Origin: Dasyornis broadbenti
Lineage: Eukaryota > Chordata > Aves > Passeriformes > Dasyornithidae
Assembly: GCA_013397935.1 (NCBI GenBank)
Contig: VZRN01005628.1
Span: 538,880-602,879, forward strand
DNA length: 64,000 nucleotides
Direction: 5' to 3'
Shown: positions 12,021 through 26,130 of the stretch, piece by piece
How positions within the stretch are numbered: position 1 is the stretch's first letter
Layout: every line of letters starts with the position of its first letter
Translations under genes and position numbers: made by a program
Notes under the pieces: model-generated
Database searches by the model: none
Told to the model about the DNA's origin: nothing
What the model saw: the letters and a program-made list of their open reading frames with translations, nothing else

Positions 12021-14984
12021 CTGGACTGAAGAGACTCCGCAGTTCATACACATTTTTCCTCGACTGGCACTGTTTAAATGAGCACAAACATTGTGTTCGT
12101 AGTTTGCCCATAAGAAGCATTGCTGTGAAGTAGCTACAGTGCACAGGTTTCTCTACAGAGTGATTTAATTTTCCACAGACAGGTATCTTCAGCCAGCCTT
12201 CAAGACAAAAGACATATAAAGACCATTTTCTGTCCAGTAGTTAAACTTCATGTGCACACAGATACAAGAAACTCTTGCAGCTGTCTCACCTCCACAAAGC
12301 CGGAGACAGAAAATAAAACTCTGAGAACAATTGCTCAAAACCTTGCTGCCTCTGGCTTCTCTGGCAATTAGTATCTGAGGTGATCTAAGAGGTTACAACC
12401 TCCAGTTACAAATCTGCAACACAGGAGTAGGGACAGCCCTTTGAAAGAAGAAACAGCAGAACCAGCTTTCACTGTCAGCAGCTGCACTCCCTGAGCCCAG
12501 AGATCTGAGCATGGACAGGCTCCACAGACTTCTGACTCCTTCAAACAAGTGTGCTGCTGAGGAAAGGAACAAGAGGTAAAATAATGCCTACTTTCAGTGG
12601 AAAAGGACAAAGAATGCTGACCGACTTAAAGCCACATACGCAGTAGCCATGGGAATATCCAGGTGAGGGACACTTAAGCACTTCCTTTGTACCAAGGAGA
12701 AAACTTTCAAATCTATTATAATAGGTCTTCTCCCTTTGCATAATTCTTAGGAATCAGAGCCAGACATCAATCAAAGAACCCTCTGTGTTACTTTAATAGC
12801 TAGGATTAATAAATTATAGGTTTCCCAGTATAAATAACTGTGTATTCAGTACAAGCTGCAGTTTGAAATGTATTGATAATTGAGGAAGGATTTGGATTGC
12901 TCCCAAGTCAAACAGCGCTCTCTGCACAACAGCAAGCTTCCCCACAGTGTTCATTGTCCCAGTCTGCATCACAGCCTGCTCCTTGATAAAACATACCTAG
13001 GTGATGCTAAAATCCTTGACAAGTCTATCCTTGAAAAAATTAGTACATGATGATCCTTGACTGTAACACACAAGGCACATACGAAATTCACTTTCTTTGC
13101 CATAGCTCTCTAAGTTGTAGGGTCCCACATCAAACAAAAGTTGTTACACTCCACAAGGACTTTCATAATTGCACAGATATGTCACTCAGAAGGCAATGTC
13201 TGTATTAACTCTTGCCTTGTTCATTTGCTGTGCTTCAAGAGACCTCTTGGCCCTCTATTTGAAACAGTGGTGGGAGAAAGAGAGGGCGGGAGAAGTCCTA
13301 ACGAACACATGCTCAAGGAAACATTCAGGGATTTTGTTGTGGGATTCCCATTAGCATCACTGGGGCATGTTTAGGGATTTAGCTATACACTGAAAACATG
13401 CATCTCATGTTGGAAGGAGGACAGAACTGCTCTGAATTTGTCTTTATCACTACATCTCCAGCCAGGGAGGTTAATAAAAGGTTTAAAGAGAAGCAGTGGC
13501 ACGATAGAGGTTCTGATACGATGGCAATGCTGCCTGTACTGCTGGGCTCTCAGGTGTATTCACATGCCACTTCATGCCATCACATACACTTGGCAAAAGG
13601 CAGGCAATGAAATATGTGCAATGTGCACTTTAGGTGTCAGCCCACCCAGAACATTAAAGCAAGCAAAAACACCAGAGAACTTAACATGGTAGGCTGAAAC
13701 TTCATTTTCAACCAATTATAACATTCATATCTTTCTAACTTCTTATGAAAAAATTATGAAGCACCTCATAAAATTCAGAAAATTCAGGGGAAAAAACTCA
13801 TGCTATTTGTTAGTTAGCATTTTATTTAGTACTTTGATAAAAACTTGAAGTAAAAGGGAGTTTATACTAAGAATTCTACTTCTACCACTATTTAAAGCAC
13901 TAGTTTTCAACTTAGTACAAAAAAAATTTAAAATTAGTAATCTTCAATACATATATAACACGTACATCCACATCCTACATTATAACCATTTCACCTAAGT
14001 ACTAATATATCTGGAGTACTGCTTCTGCAAAAGAAATAGGCTTTCAGACATGAAATCCACGTGGACAGTATGAACACATAAAGAACCCTTAAGTAAAGAC
14101 CAAACAAACAAGATTCACATGAGATGTACAAATGGACTGTGGAGATGAAACACATCATTCCAAGTTAAAGTCAGGGCATTAAACTAATATGCGCTGTGTT
14201 GCTGTGCAATGTCTGAGCCTATGGCATCCTGCTTTATATGGGTTTCAGTACTTCAAGGAGTTGACAGAATTGATTGTGCTGCCTGCACACTTCCCATATG
14301 CTGACACTGAAGCACTTTTTTTCCCCTTTTTTCCCACCTTAGAGAAGATGGACATTAAATATCCTCCCATGCTTCAGCATAATCACTTAGGAAAGAGATT
14401 ATCAGGTACCAAGGTCTAGTTCTGTTTGGCAGAACAATACTGAGAATTGCCTCATGCTCAAAGAAGATTTAGCTTATTGCCCAAATCAACACAAGTCTTC
14501 CATACACTTTCTGTTAAATTAAATAATGAGCAACACAGTACATAGTTCCTTTCCATAAAAGTGGCACACAGATTTGAATGGGTTCTTCCTCTTGCAATAG
14601 AGGGAAACAAAATTCTCAAGGGCTCTGATCCACTTGGCCCTCTGTTTCCATCTTTTCTATTTTAACTCTGCTTTTCAGAGGCTGAAGAGGTCTTATTCTG
14701 GCCCTAAAACTTGGGATGACAAAACTTGATTTTCCAGGAATGAGATGATCTCACCCTGCTTGATAAAACTGTTCCATAGGATGACCTGCATTAATTCAAG
14801 CAATACATCCCATGGCCTTTGACAAGCTATATCACAGTAGTGTTAGATAAGTGACACTGATACCACTGTTGCTTTCAGGTGTCTTTTCTTCTTCAGGTTT
14901 CGTGAGCATTTATATAGAGACACTTTCCAACTAATAACAAATACTAAACCCACTGAGGAGCACAGGATTTATGCATGTTGTTGG

Positions 14985-14987
14985 GTT

Positions 14988-15020
<33 letters not shown>

Positions 15021-15042
15021 TTTTTTTTTTTGTTGTTGCAGT
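14985..15042. repeat. T-rich low-complexity tract
   Basis: Nearly pure T with scattered G (TTTTG units), interrupted by short GTT runs. On the minus strand it is an A-rich (CAAAA)n tract of the kind that seeds microsatellites. Confidence 0.8.
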
Positions 15043-17840
15043 AAACCAAAACTAATCATTTCCACAAATATATCTCATCAGCAATGTCCATGATGCAGAA
15101 TATTTAGTTCCAGGACTAAGATTCTATGTATTTCCAAACAAAAATATCAGGAATGATAATATTTATACACAGTAACAAGAAACACACTCGTTTATGTGCA
15201 AAAGAAAGATTAGAGTAGGACTGAAAAACCTCCAGTGCGTATTTCTGTCAGGAAAATGTACATGTTTTCTCATGTGTGTGTTATGCATGCACCCTGAGAC
15301 AGTAAATGATAAGATTTGCTTCAGAAGCACACGAATAAAAAATAATGTTTGGACATGATTGATCCCAGATTGTTCCTATATATGATATTCCAAATGCAAG
15401 GAATTTAATCTCAAATTCTGGAACTTGAAGTAATAACTTTTTTTTTTTTTTTTTTAGAAAGCATTCCAGCTGTTTGATTTTCTCCTTTCCTCCCACACAC
15501 TGCCCTCAATGCACCAGAAACTCCTCATGTTTACTGCGAAAGGTGGGTAAAGAAGAAAGGCAATGCTACATTTCCCTTTTAATACTTAGTACCAGACACC
15601 AAGTCATACTTCAAACTCAAATGTGCCTGGTTAAAACCAGTCAAGAAAACTCCCTCATGTGATACATTTTTGGTATGTGCAGGAAAATAGAGCAATTCCA
15701 CATGACAAATGCAAATAAAGCAATGGACAGAGGTCAAATCTTGCAAAATCCTGACATAAAAAAAAGGGAACATGTTCCCTTAATTATTGTCAGATGACAC
15801 GTATGGCATATATGTCATCTGTTGTCTTATGCACACATCTCCAAAGAAATGCTGTGCAGCTCTTTGGTGTGGAAATTCACACAGTCCAATTTCAAAACAC
15901 CTCCTGCCTCACATGGCCACAAACCATGTCCTCTCAAGTGTCACATCCCATTGCCCCGACGCTGTTTGGAAAGCTACACCCTGCTATTTGTGAACACCCA
16001 ACAAGGGATTACTTCATCTTTGTTTTCTCATGCTGAAAAGTCAAGGCTGACTTCAAAATTGAAACAGTCGGTCTCTTGTCACTGAAAATTTGATCAGGTG
16101 TTCCTCCATTGCAGCAGTTCAGATTACATTTCTAACAAATACCACAAGGAGCAAAATGCTTTCAGCTATTAAATCCTTTACATAAGAGCTGAAAGTAACT
16201 GAAACCAGCTGACGTGAAGTGCTAGGTACATGGATAGTGTAGCTATTCTTGTTGCTACATTTTTATTGTGCTGTTGATAACTGATGACACCCACTGGGAC
16301 ACGATTCTTTATTATATTTTGAACTCTGAATAGTGTCACAGTTTCAAGTGCTGCATTAACTTCTGAGAGTTTTCATTATAACACTCTAGCAAACCACGAG
16401 ACATGATGAGAAGGTGTAACACTCGACTTTTCCTGACATGGACAGTCTAATAGTGAGCCATAATTGCTTTCACTTAAAATGGAAATGAAAGGGAAAAAAA
16501 CCCAACCTAGATCTATCTTGCGCTGCAATAATAATTGCCTTTAGCCACCACGCTACTCGTATCACAGTGTACCATAAATGTTTCAGTAAAGTGCTGGATG
16601 AACCATATTGTCTGCAAATGGTGGTACCTGCCAGTCATGGTATTAGAAGATTAATAAAAAACTGTATAAAACCATTTTGTAAGATCACCCCAAAGAGAGG
16701 GATTGTTTTGTCCCAAGTAAATCTGTGAACTCAAGACAGAGCAAATGAACAATCCTTCCTTCCTTTTCCCACTCCCCTGCCACTACCCAAGAAGAACATT
16801 TCCCTTGAAAACCTGTTGAGGTTACTGCTACACATCCATAAATGCAGCTAGATGAGTGAAAATAAGTGCACACATCTGGTAATCAAATCCTCTGGACAGA
16901 GCTGGAAATGAGAAAAGGGTTGTTAGATGGGAAGAGAGGCAGCCATCCAGGAGAACAAGTCTCAGCAAGAAAGGGGAGGCAATACAGCTCCCTCACTCTG
17001 TGCTGATGGATCTCGTGGGCTGCAATGGGGCCCAGCAAGAGGATGTAAAATAAAAAAAGGGGGAAGAGACTCCAAGTGCAAAGGAAAGCTGCACGGAATT
17101 CAGTCTTCCAGAGAATGGGGGGAAAGGATTGAAATTAAAGGAAATGTGCAACTTGTTTTAAACTTGTGGACCCCATTCTTCTCATGGACTGATAAAACAC
17201 TGTACCTCCAGAAAGTTCAGTAATCAGCTCTATGTTTGTCCAAGACCCTGTACACAACAGGACCTTGGTCTCTGAATACCGCAGAAATATAAAAAGTTAG
17301 TTAAATAAATAAAAAAACAAACAGTAATGGAAGGTGGAACCAAATCCCTGAAAATTGAAAGAAATGGAGAAGGTTAAACTACAACCAGCAGAAGTTGGAC
17401 TTACTTTCAGTGAAGCACATCAGAACTGATGTCCATACCTCTGCCACTAGATCAGTTTAAAGACCGCAGCACAATTCTGAGTTCAGGCCAAATTTACCTA
17501 AGAGAAGTAATATCAAATACTGCTGTAAAGTGTACTATAAAGAAACTAACAGCATCAGCAAAGTTTCATACAAAGAGAGAGAATCAATCTATGAGCAATA
17601 ATGCAGAAAGAATTAAAGGATAAATTATATTTTTCTCCAGGTGGAGAGTTACACATGCCTCAGAAAATTGCGCTTTTTTGTGAGTTTGCTATTGTTTTAA
17701 AGTAATAAAGATAAATTGAAAAAGTAAATAAAAAAAATCCTAAGATCATTTCCAAATAATAGCTGTCTCTGTGGCATCACCATTTTCCAATTGGTTTGTC
17801 TTTTTAAGAGGCTTAGAAGGCTCTGAATACATGAAATGCT

Positions 17841-17854
17841 AAAAAAAAAAAAAN
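17841..17854. repeat. poly-A run ending in an ambiguous base (N)
   Basis: Thirteen A residues are followed by a single N at 17,854. An isolated N at a homopolymer edge is most simply an unresolved consensus call, not a real gap. Frames crossing it are unreliable. Confidence 0.85.
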
Positions 17855-18084
17855 TAGGTCTCAGACTTGTGTTGACTGAACACAAAACTTGGATCCATGA
17901 GCCCTCCTATCTTCCCACAGCTCCCCCTCTTTATCGCCACCACTCATTCAGTGTTGGAAAAGGCTCATTAGAGACTTTTCTCATAACCCAAAAAATCAAA
18001 TCCACATTCTGAAAATGTTCCAGTTTATATCCAAAGTAGTTCCTAACTGGACCAGTTAATTTCAGTAAGTCCTATCTATTTTTG

Positions 18085-18182
18085 AAAAACCAAAAAACCA
18101 CAAACAAACAAACCTAAAAAAAACATAAACAGCATCAACACAAAAAACAAGACAAAACAAAATAACCCAAACAACCAGGAAA
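18085..18182. repeat. A/C-rich (CAAA)n-like tract
   Basis: About 100 bp composed almost entirely of A and C with CAAA and ACAAAC units. It is low-complexity and noncoding, and similar in character to the tract near 54.15-54.39 kb. Confidence 0.75.
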
Positions 18183-21100
18183 GACCAACGAGAAAACCAC
18201 ATACACATAGTGTGGACCCTGGCTGATATTTACATTTCTGTCATACTCTTCATATATTGTTCCTTCTTGCTTTTTTTATGTACCACTTTAACTTTCTTAT
18301 TTTCTTTCATATAACACTTTCTGAACAAGAACTATAAAACTAGTCCGTTGCAGTCCTCAAATACTGATGTCCTTCTGTGAAGAGTTTCTCCTTTCTCTGT
18401 GTTGTTATTTAGCATCAAGTCAGAGATTCCAATGTAGGGCTATACTGAATACATTTCAGATTAGTTATTTATTTTTATTTTTGGAACCAGCAACCATTCG
18501 TTGTAGAAGATTTTAAGAACTGTACTGTAACTTCCCCTTCACAAGGCTGCTGTCCAACAGCAGATTCCTAAAGAGCATCCTTCCTACTGATAATCATTTT
18601 TTCCATCTTATTCTACAAAGTTAAATTGACTGCTTCATGACAGAGATAGGAAATACGTATTTTACTGTCAATTAATTAAAAGTCTATCTGACACTGGCTC
18701 ACGCTTCATTAACACATGCCAGTCCACTACCAGAGACTGAAAACTTCTTCAGAAAGAACCAAGACAACTCCTCTTTTTTCAATTTTGAAATGTTGACTGC
18801 ACTTCTATGTCTTATTTTAAAATTGTCATATCATAGAAAATAGAGTAAGATCCCCTCCTAACTTCTCTTTCTTCTAATCCTAAGCGTTACAACTCTGCTC
18901 AGAAGTAACAAAAGATAAGGGACAGTTCTGTACAACTGTTGAGAATCTGCATGTCATAAGAGCTATGAATTACTTGTTCTTCACATTTTTACTAGGCTTG
19001 TAGTAATTTGCTGTACCTGATGGAAAACTTTTCTCTTGTGCGGTTATGAAATACTTCATATACTAATAACATTTGGATTTGTAAAAAACTCTGCTGATGG
19101 TCCATCTGCTTCATGGAAGAGGTGTTTCTTATTTCTTTACTTAACAGTCATCACAGTTGTAAGACAGATATTGATCTGTTTCTTGAGAGCTGGTGAGTTT
19201 GTCTTCAAAAAAAGAGCACACAGATCAACCTATATAAAATACAATGTCTATCCATTGTGTTCAAAATGTATGTCATATTTGACTTTACAGTATTTAGGGA
19301 AAAAAATTGCCAGCCTAGATATGATGCTTGAGTTCTATTGCTCAAGACACTTCCACATGTTTGGAGGCAACTAAGAGGGTTAGAATAGTTTGAGCTCTGA
19401 TATTGGTGAAGATGGAGTTTCGCTTGCTCAGAGAGCTCTTTGCATCTTTTTAGCCACAGGGAACACTAAAGAAGTTCCAGCTAATGTTTGACAGAATATA
19501 GGTTTGAGACAAGACATCTGCAAAAATCCCTTAATCTCCTCCTCCATCCCCAGCTGCATGAATCTCTCAAGAAGAAGTAAAATAAAGAGTTGAAAAAGCA
19601 CTGCTTCCAATCAGCAAAGCAATATTCAGAGGTAATTTCAGGAGTCCTGTCAGTCCTATGAGCATATATCTGATCCAAACAAATTTAAGATATTTTTAGC
19701 ACCTAAATATTCAGATATAAACCTTCTAGACTATTACATTTTCTTCATTCCTATTCCCTGATGGAAGAAATATCTGTATCATGTCCAGTCCAATACCTGT
19801 CAGTCTTGGTGTCCTGTACCGAAACATGAGGCACCAAGAAGCAGACCTGTGCCTGTTTTCTTTCTCTTCACTGTTTGTTTGGTTGTTTGCAGATATAGTA
19901 GAATAGCCAAATCTGAAAAACTATGCTTTCAAACAGTCAGCTTTAACCAACCTTTTACAGCTGAAACAAGTTAAACTGAAGTTGAATGAAATTTTAGTTG
20001 AATAGTTATCCAAAAACAGAAAACGCCCACGTTTAACTATATGAAACTCTTGCAATTAATCTGTTTTATTTTAAAGGACTAATCCAGGAATGTTCAAAGA
20101 CATTAGTCTCTCTTAGTGGCATAATATTAAGGAAAATAACTAGCATAAAGAAAATCAGGTCTGACTGACAAAGCCTGTGTTTAAAAAAGAAAACTACATG
20201 GAGGTTGTTTTTTTTTACATAAGAAATTTTAGAAGTTGTATTTTCGTTCATTTGAAATCCTGACCACAGTGGTCCAAAGAAAAACATACACAGACAGAGT
20301 TACGTAGTTTAAGTCATCCATCTGAGGCTCCTGGATATTGGGTGTTCCTAGTTTGAAACTAAATTAACTGAAACAAGTGAAACTTTACAAAAACGCAAAT
20401 AAAAAACTATGGGAGGTGCCAATAGATAGATGGAATGAAAACTGTTTCACTGGAAATGATAAAAAAAACCTCTCTTTCTCTCCCTCCCTCCATTTTTTAC
20501 TGGAGCAGGACACAGTGCTTTTAACACAGAAAAAAAAGACATTCAAATACAAAAAATGGGATAACTTTCGTCCCAGTGTTGCACCTGTGACACAGGCCAG
20601 TGCAGCATGCAGAAAGGGAAAGACAAGATAATTGTTTGTGGAGATTTTGGCCTTCTCCAAGAATTGCAGAGCAGGCGAGGAGTCTATTTAAACAGACAAC
20701 TTTGATTTCTATCAAAGAGCAAAGCCAAGGAACACTAATCCATCTGATTATAAATATGGCACAGCCAAATGGTTACTTGAATGAAACAAAATCAGATTTT
20801 GTGGTCTGTACCTGTCACAGATCCCATCCTTGCTCTGAATAATAACTAGGACAGGCAGTTGTGCACTGGAAATTAAGGACTGCATTTATAAATGAGCAAA
20901 GCACTTTCCCTTACACCACATTTTGAGAACGTGATTAAACTCTCTTTACTTCAGCAAAACTTCAAAATGAGCTGAGCACAAAGGCTTCCTGATTGGAAAG
21001 GAGTGAACAGTGCTCAGGTTTGCTATAGTCAAAACTTAGATCAGGAACCCTATGTCACTAATTGCTACAGATTTTTCTAGTAACAAAGACTTAAAATACC

Positions 21101-23149
21101 TCTTATATTTCTCTAAAACAAATACAAATGAGCACAAGCAAGCTAGCTTTATTTGAAAGAATTAAAAAATGAAAAGCAAGTAGATTGCCACTTAAATTTC
21201 CCAGTTCAGTACCCAGAAGAGCAGAAAGACTCTTTTTGTGGGTAGTTCTCTTCCTTTTCTTGTTTTTGGCTGGGTTTTTTTGTTTTTTTGTCTGTGTTTA
21301 TTTTGGGGCCTTTTTTAACATTGTGAGAAAAAGACACCCTGAGTCAAACCAACATGAATTCTTCTCTCTTGCAGCCTTGGGACTCAAATGAAAGTAGATT
21401 ATGTTTTGATTTCTGTATTGTTGTCTGTTCCATAAATTGCTAATGAAAAACTTTAGAGTTGAAGTTAATGACATACCTGGAACAAGCTTGGATAAAGGCA
21501 GGTGGATGCACTTGGATTGAGAACATAGGCACATATCTCTTCATTTGAAAGCCAGCATTTAAATCTGGAACAGAGGTTCCTGCTCAGAATAGCACATAAA
21601 AAAGCAAGAAATACAAAATACTCCCTTTCGGTTTGAACAATAGCACTTCTGTAGTTCATCTTCTCAAGTTAATACCACACAGACAAGAAAATCATCCATG
21701 ATAAAAGTGTTTTCTTGGCTAAAGTCAACAGGAACCATCACTTTTTTGTGGCCATCTTTTTTGCCCCAGAATCAGTTGAAGAAGAGGGGGATGGTGCTAT
21801 TACCAAGCACTGGCCAGCCCAAAAGGGAGACATTACAGAAACATTACAAAATGGATTTATTTAAAGAAAGGGTAATTTATTTTATTGACCCGGTTTGGTG
21901 TTACTCACAAGGAACCTGAACAATCTATCCTCCTATCTTTGACATCAGTGCAAAAATGTAGACATAGTAAAATATTTATGAGGCTATTTATAGTCCCTAC
22001 TAACCCAGTTCAGACTGAGGACAGTGAGGAATACATCTGGCCTCTCCTCCAGCCAAAATTAGTTCTACAGCTGGCAATTCTAAAAGGCCATATCATTATA
22101 TCAGTTAGTCGGCTGAGCTATAAAATCTATCAGGTTGCAAACGTAGATTCCAGGAGACAACAGCTAAGCCAGACTATAAATTTCCTATGCTTAGATAATT
22201 TTGATTATTTGGTTTTCAAATGTGCTGAGAATATATTCTTGTATAAATTATAGTTTATTTGAGAGAACACATAAACTCTCGTCAGGTCAAGCATTTTTGA
22301 TTGAGTGGTTTGAGACAAATATTGTAACCTTGAAGACGCCAGGACAGCTGCAAGTGTGTTCAGGATATAATTAGAATATAATTTCACAATCTGATTTACC
22401 ATCAATGTCTTAGAAGATAGTTTAAACATTAACTCAATAACAGGAAGTTATCCTGACTGACAGACATCCACTGGTGTCCACTAAGCAAGAAGGCTGGAGA
22501 ATGCTGAGTCCATCTCCAGCTCCCTTCCTGTTCATCTGTCCCACTGGCATGAGATGGAGCAGAGCATGTTTTCAGGCCAGAGTAACTTTGTGCAAGGATG
22601 TCTCCGTAGCTCCTCAGGGTTTCATATCCCACACCAGGCTCTGGCCCTGATCTAAGTTTTGGAGAATCTCTCTACAGAAGACTACATTTGGTGTAGACAG
22701 AAAAATCACAGAAAACATCTTCTATGTCTACAACATAACTAATTTCTAAAGCTCACAATTGCTCCTCTTAGTGTATAAATACGATAATAGGCAGGGTTGA
22801 CAACCTCCAGCCACCAGATGCCACTTTTGTAAGGACCCAGGAGAAACAAGGTAGGAAGTTTTTGCAACCCATGAAACCACAGGAAGTTGTCCCACTGGGA
22901 AGCCAGACTGGAGAACAGGCCTCTCCTGCACTGGCTTGTTATGGCACATCTCTTGGGAACAGTTCTGTGCTTGCTCCCTCTCCAGAAGTTTCCTCCAGCT
23001 CAGCATGCTCAGGCACTGCCAGCACAAAAGTTTTGAGGCTTGCACCTCACCTGCTCAGGTGCATTTCTGTTAAGAAATATAAAATAGAATATATATGCAT
23101 CTGATTCTGAGCCATTAGAACAGCTATGCCATTCACCACAATTTGAAGA

Positions 23150-23815
23150 GTAGTTCCCAAAGGAAGGGCTCACTGCCAAACCTGAGGGTTACACCATGCA
23201 AGGTCTTGGCAAAAATCTGGTAAGCTTTCAATATTTTCATTAACAACTTGGATAGAAAATAAGTTATGACATTTACAGCTATCACAGAACCGGGAGGAGT
23301 CGCAGGCAACCTCAAGAGCAGGATTAGATTTCGCACTAATTTCAGAAATTGGATCAGAGCTACAATATCAACAGGATTCAATTCAATGATGGTAAAAATC
23401 AAATATTTCACTTTACAAAAAAATGAAAACATAATACAAAATGCTTGCTACCTGACTAAGCAGCAGTTGAAACAGAGTTGATGTTATAGCAACTCAAAAT
23501 GAATAGAAGCCAAAAATGCTGGTGAAAAACTAGTAAATGTCAATCTGAAAAAGTATTTTTCAAGTGTCATGGGAAAGACATGGGAAGTTTTCTGCTCTCC
23601 TGGCAACACGGAGGCTCAGTTGAAACACTATTGGGTTGGGCCATTTCTCTGTGAAAAAGGCAGAGAGGTTGCAGAGAATCCCAAGGGACACCTTAAGACA
23701 GACAAGATATTTCACAAGCAGGATCTTGGAAGATGGGTTAAGGGAACTGGATATGCTCAGTATAATGAAGACAAGATAAAGAGGAGGAAGGGCTTTAAAC
23801 CAGATTTTTAAAGAA
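23150..23815 (+). mobile_element. ancient CR1 LINE fragment
   Basis: The segment follows the order of the 3' part of CR1 reverse-transcriptase ORF sequence, heavily diverged. 'TTCAATATTTTCATTAACAA' near 23,228 corresponds to the conserved end-of-RT stretch. Then come a CGGGAGGAGTCGCAGGCAAC-like stretch near 23,290, a 'GGATTCAATTCAATGATGG' stretch near 23,373, a segment resembling the 'tactgtgtccagttttgggc' CR1 region near 23,620, and 'GGGTTAAGGGAACTGGATATG' near 23,737. Frameshifts and stops are everywhere, so it makes no protein. Its divergence implies an older subfamily than the other CR1 copies in the window. Borders are approximate. Confidence 0.55.
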
Positions 23816-24627
23816 TATTTAGAATTTATTATAAAGTAGGCAACAAATAATTTCTCTCCATAACTTGCAACAGAGAGGATAAGAACTTATTCAATTATTT
23901 TTCAATAAGAAGGATTTCAATTAAGTATTTCAGGAGAAGTTTCTCATTCTAAATGTACAGGCAGAGATGCTGTACCACTGCTTTTGCTAGAAGGGAAATT
24001 GTCAGAAGGAAAAATAACAAATATCAATGCCATTGTTCCAAGCTTGTGAAGTCAAACTCATGAAGAATGACAGCACTGAAATCTCTCTGCATATTTTCAA
24101 ATAAAGAAAATTTTCATGAACCTATTTTTTTCTGGGAAAAATGTTTCAGGAGGGTTTCAAAGAGGAATCTGCTAGAATGGAGTCGGCCTGCTTGCAAAAA
24201 CTCTGACATGAAAAATAAATGCTTTTTTTCCTGACATAGAATTAGTAATTTTTGAGAACAAAATATTGTGCTTGTTGCTGTGAGGGGAGCGGGGAAAGGT
24301 CAACATCAAAGAACAGCAAAGAAAATTACTGCATCAAAAATCTTGATCTTCAGAGATCCCTTTAGCACAGTATTTATAAAACAAAAACAGCTAACAAAAC
24401 ACAATTATACAATAGACTGGGGGGGAAAAAGCTGTCATTCTGCCAACTGACACATGAGATCCTTTCGGTAACAGGATAAATTAGTGACACATATAGTTTA
24501 ATAGTTCAAGAACAACTGCACATTTCTTTTTAAAGGTACAGCACAGTGAAATTATATTACATAATTAAATTGCTATTTTCTACTTTTATAAGGGAATCTT
24601 AATTGTTGCCCGATTGCATGCCCATAC

Positions 24628-24657
24628 CTGTATACTTGCCACTGCCCATCTTCCCTC
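24628..24657 (-). CDS. possible 30-nt micro-exon (minus strand)
   Basis: On the minus strand a pyrimidine run (TTTTCTTTTTTTTCAG) ends at 24,658 and the segment closes with a donor, ACAG/GTATGG, at 24,628/24,627. The 30-nt interval is a multiple of three. Read in the phase left by the candidate exon at 25,024-25,157 it stays open (REDGQWQVY). The pairing of a strong acceptor and a good donor is attractive, but A-rich tracts make strong-looking acceptors by chance. No family recognised. Confidence 0.22.
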
Positions 24658-25023
24658 CTGAAAAAAAAGAAAAAAAAAAGACAAATAAAATAAAATTAGG
24701 AAGAAAACACATTTTGGAAGTGCTTATCACCAAACTCACGTTTAATAAAGCATAAATAAATAAATGCAGAAGAAAAAAGTTTTATAAAACAGAAATAAAT
24801 GCTTTTTCTCCAGAGTAGGTGAGTCATTGTTGAAAATATAAGACAAGTTGCGGGAGTGGGGAGGTGTTGTGTGGGGTTTTTTAAGAACACTTTAAGAAAA
24901 CAGATGGAAAAGTGGTTCTTGGCATGTGGCTGCGATTCTAGATGCAGATAAATGATAAGGGGCAAATAAACATGCTAGAAGAGGGAATGGATATGCATCT
25001 CCTTCAAATGCACCTGTGCTCAC

Positions 25024-25157
25024 CTGGGACAAGAACTCTGCTGCTGCTGCTGCTGGCACTTGTCATCACCAGCACTGCTATTGATGGTGTCCAAGGATAC
25101 TAAATTCTGTACTCTCTTTAGGAGATCTCGTGCTCCACTTAGATATATCATTATTTC
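25024..25157 (-). CDS. possible internal exon of an unidentified minus-strand gene
   Basis: Read on the minus strand, an acceptor (TAATTTCCAG) ends at 25,158 and a consensus donor (CCCAG/GTGAGC) starts at 25,023. The 134 nt between are open in only one frame. It encodes 44 residues beginning EIMIYLSGARDLLKRVQNLV, an amphipathic helix-like segment, followed by a polar stretch with six glutamines from a (CAG)6 run at 25,038-25,055. The exon would enter in phase 0 and leave in phase 2. I recognise no protein family. The acceptor lies inside a perfect 10-bp inverted repeat. Chance splice-site pairs are common at this scale, so it remains a candidate. Confidence 0.3.
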
Positions 25158-25181
25158 CTGGAAATTAATACTAATTTCCAG
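25158..25181. repeat. perfect inverted repeat (hairpin)
   Basis: Arms CTGGAAATTA (25,158-25,167) and TAATTTCCAG (25,172-25,181) are separated by 4 nt. The left arm contains the acceptor dinucleotide of the candidate exon at 25,024-25,157, so a folded pre-mRNA would bury that site. Confidence 0.85.
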
Positions 25182-26130
25182 AGTGGAAAAAAAATCACGA
25201 TGAGTAGCATTTTTCATCTTGAAATTCCATTTCAAATAGCAGATCTCACACTCCCCTTGCGCCCACCACTCACACCTAGAAAAATCAAATGGCAAAATTT
25301 TTGACTTAAAAATACTCAATGGAAAACGGAGTTGTCAATTAAAACAAGGATCTCAAGCATGATGAAGGCACAGATCAAAGGACGTCACATGTTCTGGTAA
25401 AATTTGCTTCTCTAGCCTATAGTGGCCAAACAGTGTCACTACCTGAAAATGTACATCATTTTTAAATGAACTGAAAGATCTTTCAATGCATAAAAACACA
25501 ATTCATAGCCTTTTCCTCTAGAAAGATCAGTGACATGAAAATACTGAATAAGTGTCTGAGAGGGAATTTTGCCTCTATTGGATTGGGGAGGGAGGAATCT
25601 GAAAGGTGGGGGCTTGGTGTGTGGTTTGTTGTTTTTAATTCCTGGTTCTACGGTCAGTGTAAAGAATTATACCAGAGCCAACAATTACAACCTCTTCCAA
25701 GATATTCCTGTCTATCCTATAATAATATAGACTTCAAAGACAATTTTAATGATGCCATATATCTGGCAAGTTTCAACGGCACTATGGGCAACCAGGATAA
25801 AGACCTTTAAAGGTAGTATTTAACAGGCAAATAAATACTTGATAACAGGGCTTGATACGGAGATTCCTAATGCTTGCAGATTTTTAATGCCCAAAATCCA
25901 GGCTTAAATGAAAATAAAACATTGGCCTCACTCTGATTTCCCAAATCCATGGACAAATAATTCCAAACTTTCCCAAGGACAAAGCATTTATAGAGGGAGT
26001 TGTTGCTACTATGGGGAGAGAGATTTTTATTTTGTGCAGTATTTCTTGTTTGAGGCTTTTCTCTTCAAAAATACGTATAAGTGAATTTTGTTTAGGGTTT
26101 TTACAAAAAAATTTGCAATCAAACACAGAC

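Larger units (their letters stand above)
12030..22420. other. long noncoding stretch
   Basis: No gene that I can support. Short frames are present but without codon bias or flanking splice sites. The best plus-strand exon-like item is 12,598-12,662: acceptor TACTTTCAG, 21 open codons, donor CAG/GTGAGG. One pair of sites is within chance expectation. Low-complexity tracts inside this stretch are listed separately. Confidence 0.5.

Noticed and set aside
12598..12662. Plus-strand acceptor and donor framing 21 open codons
   Set aside because: A single isolated pair on the opposite strand from the other candidates, short, and within chance expectation.
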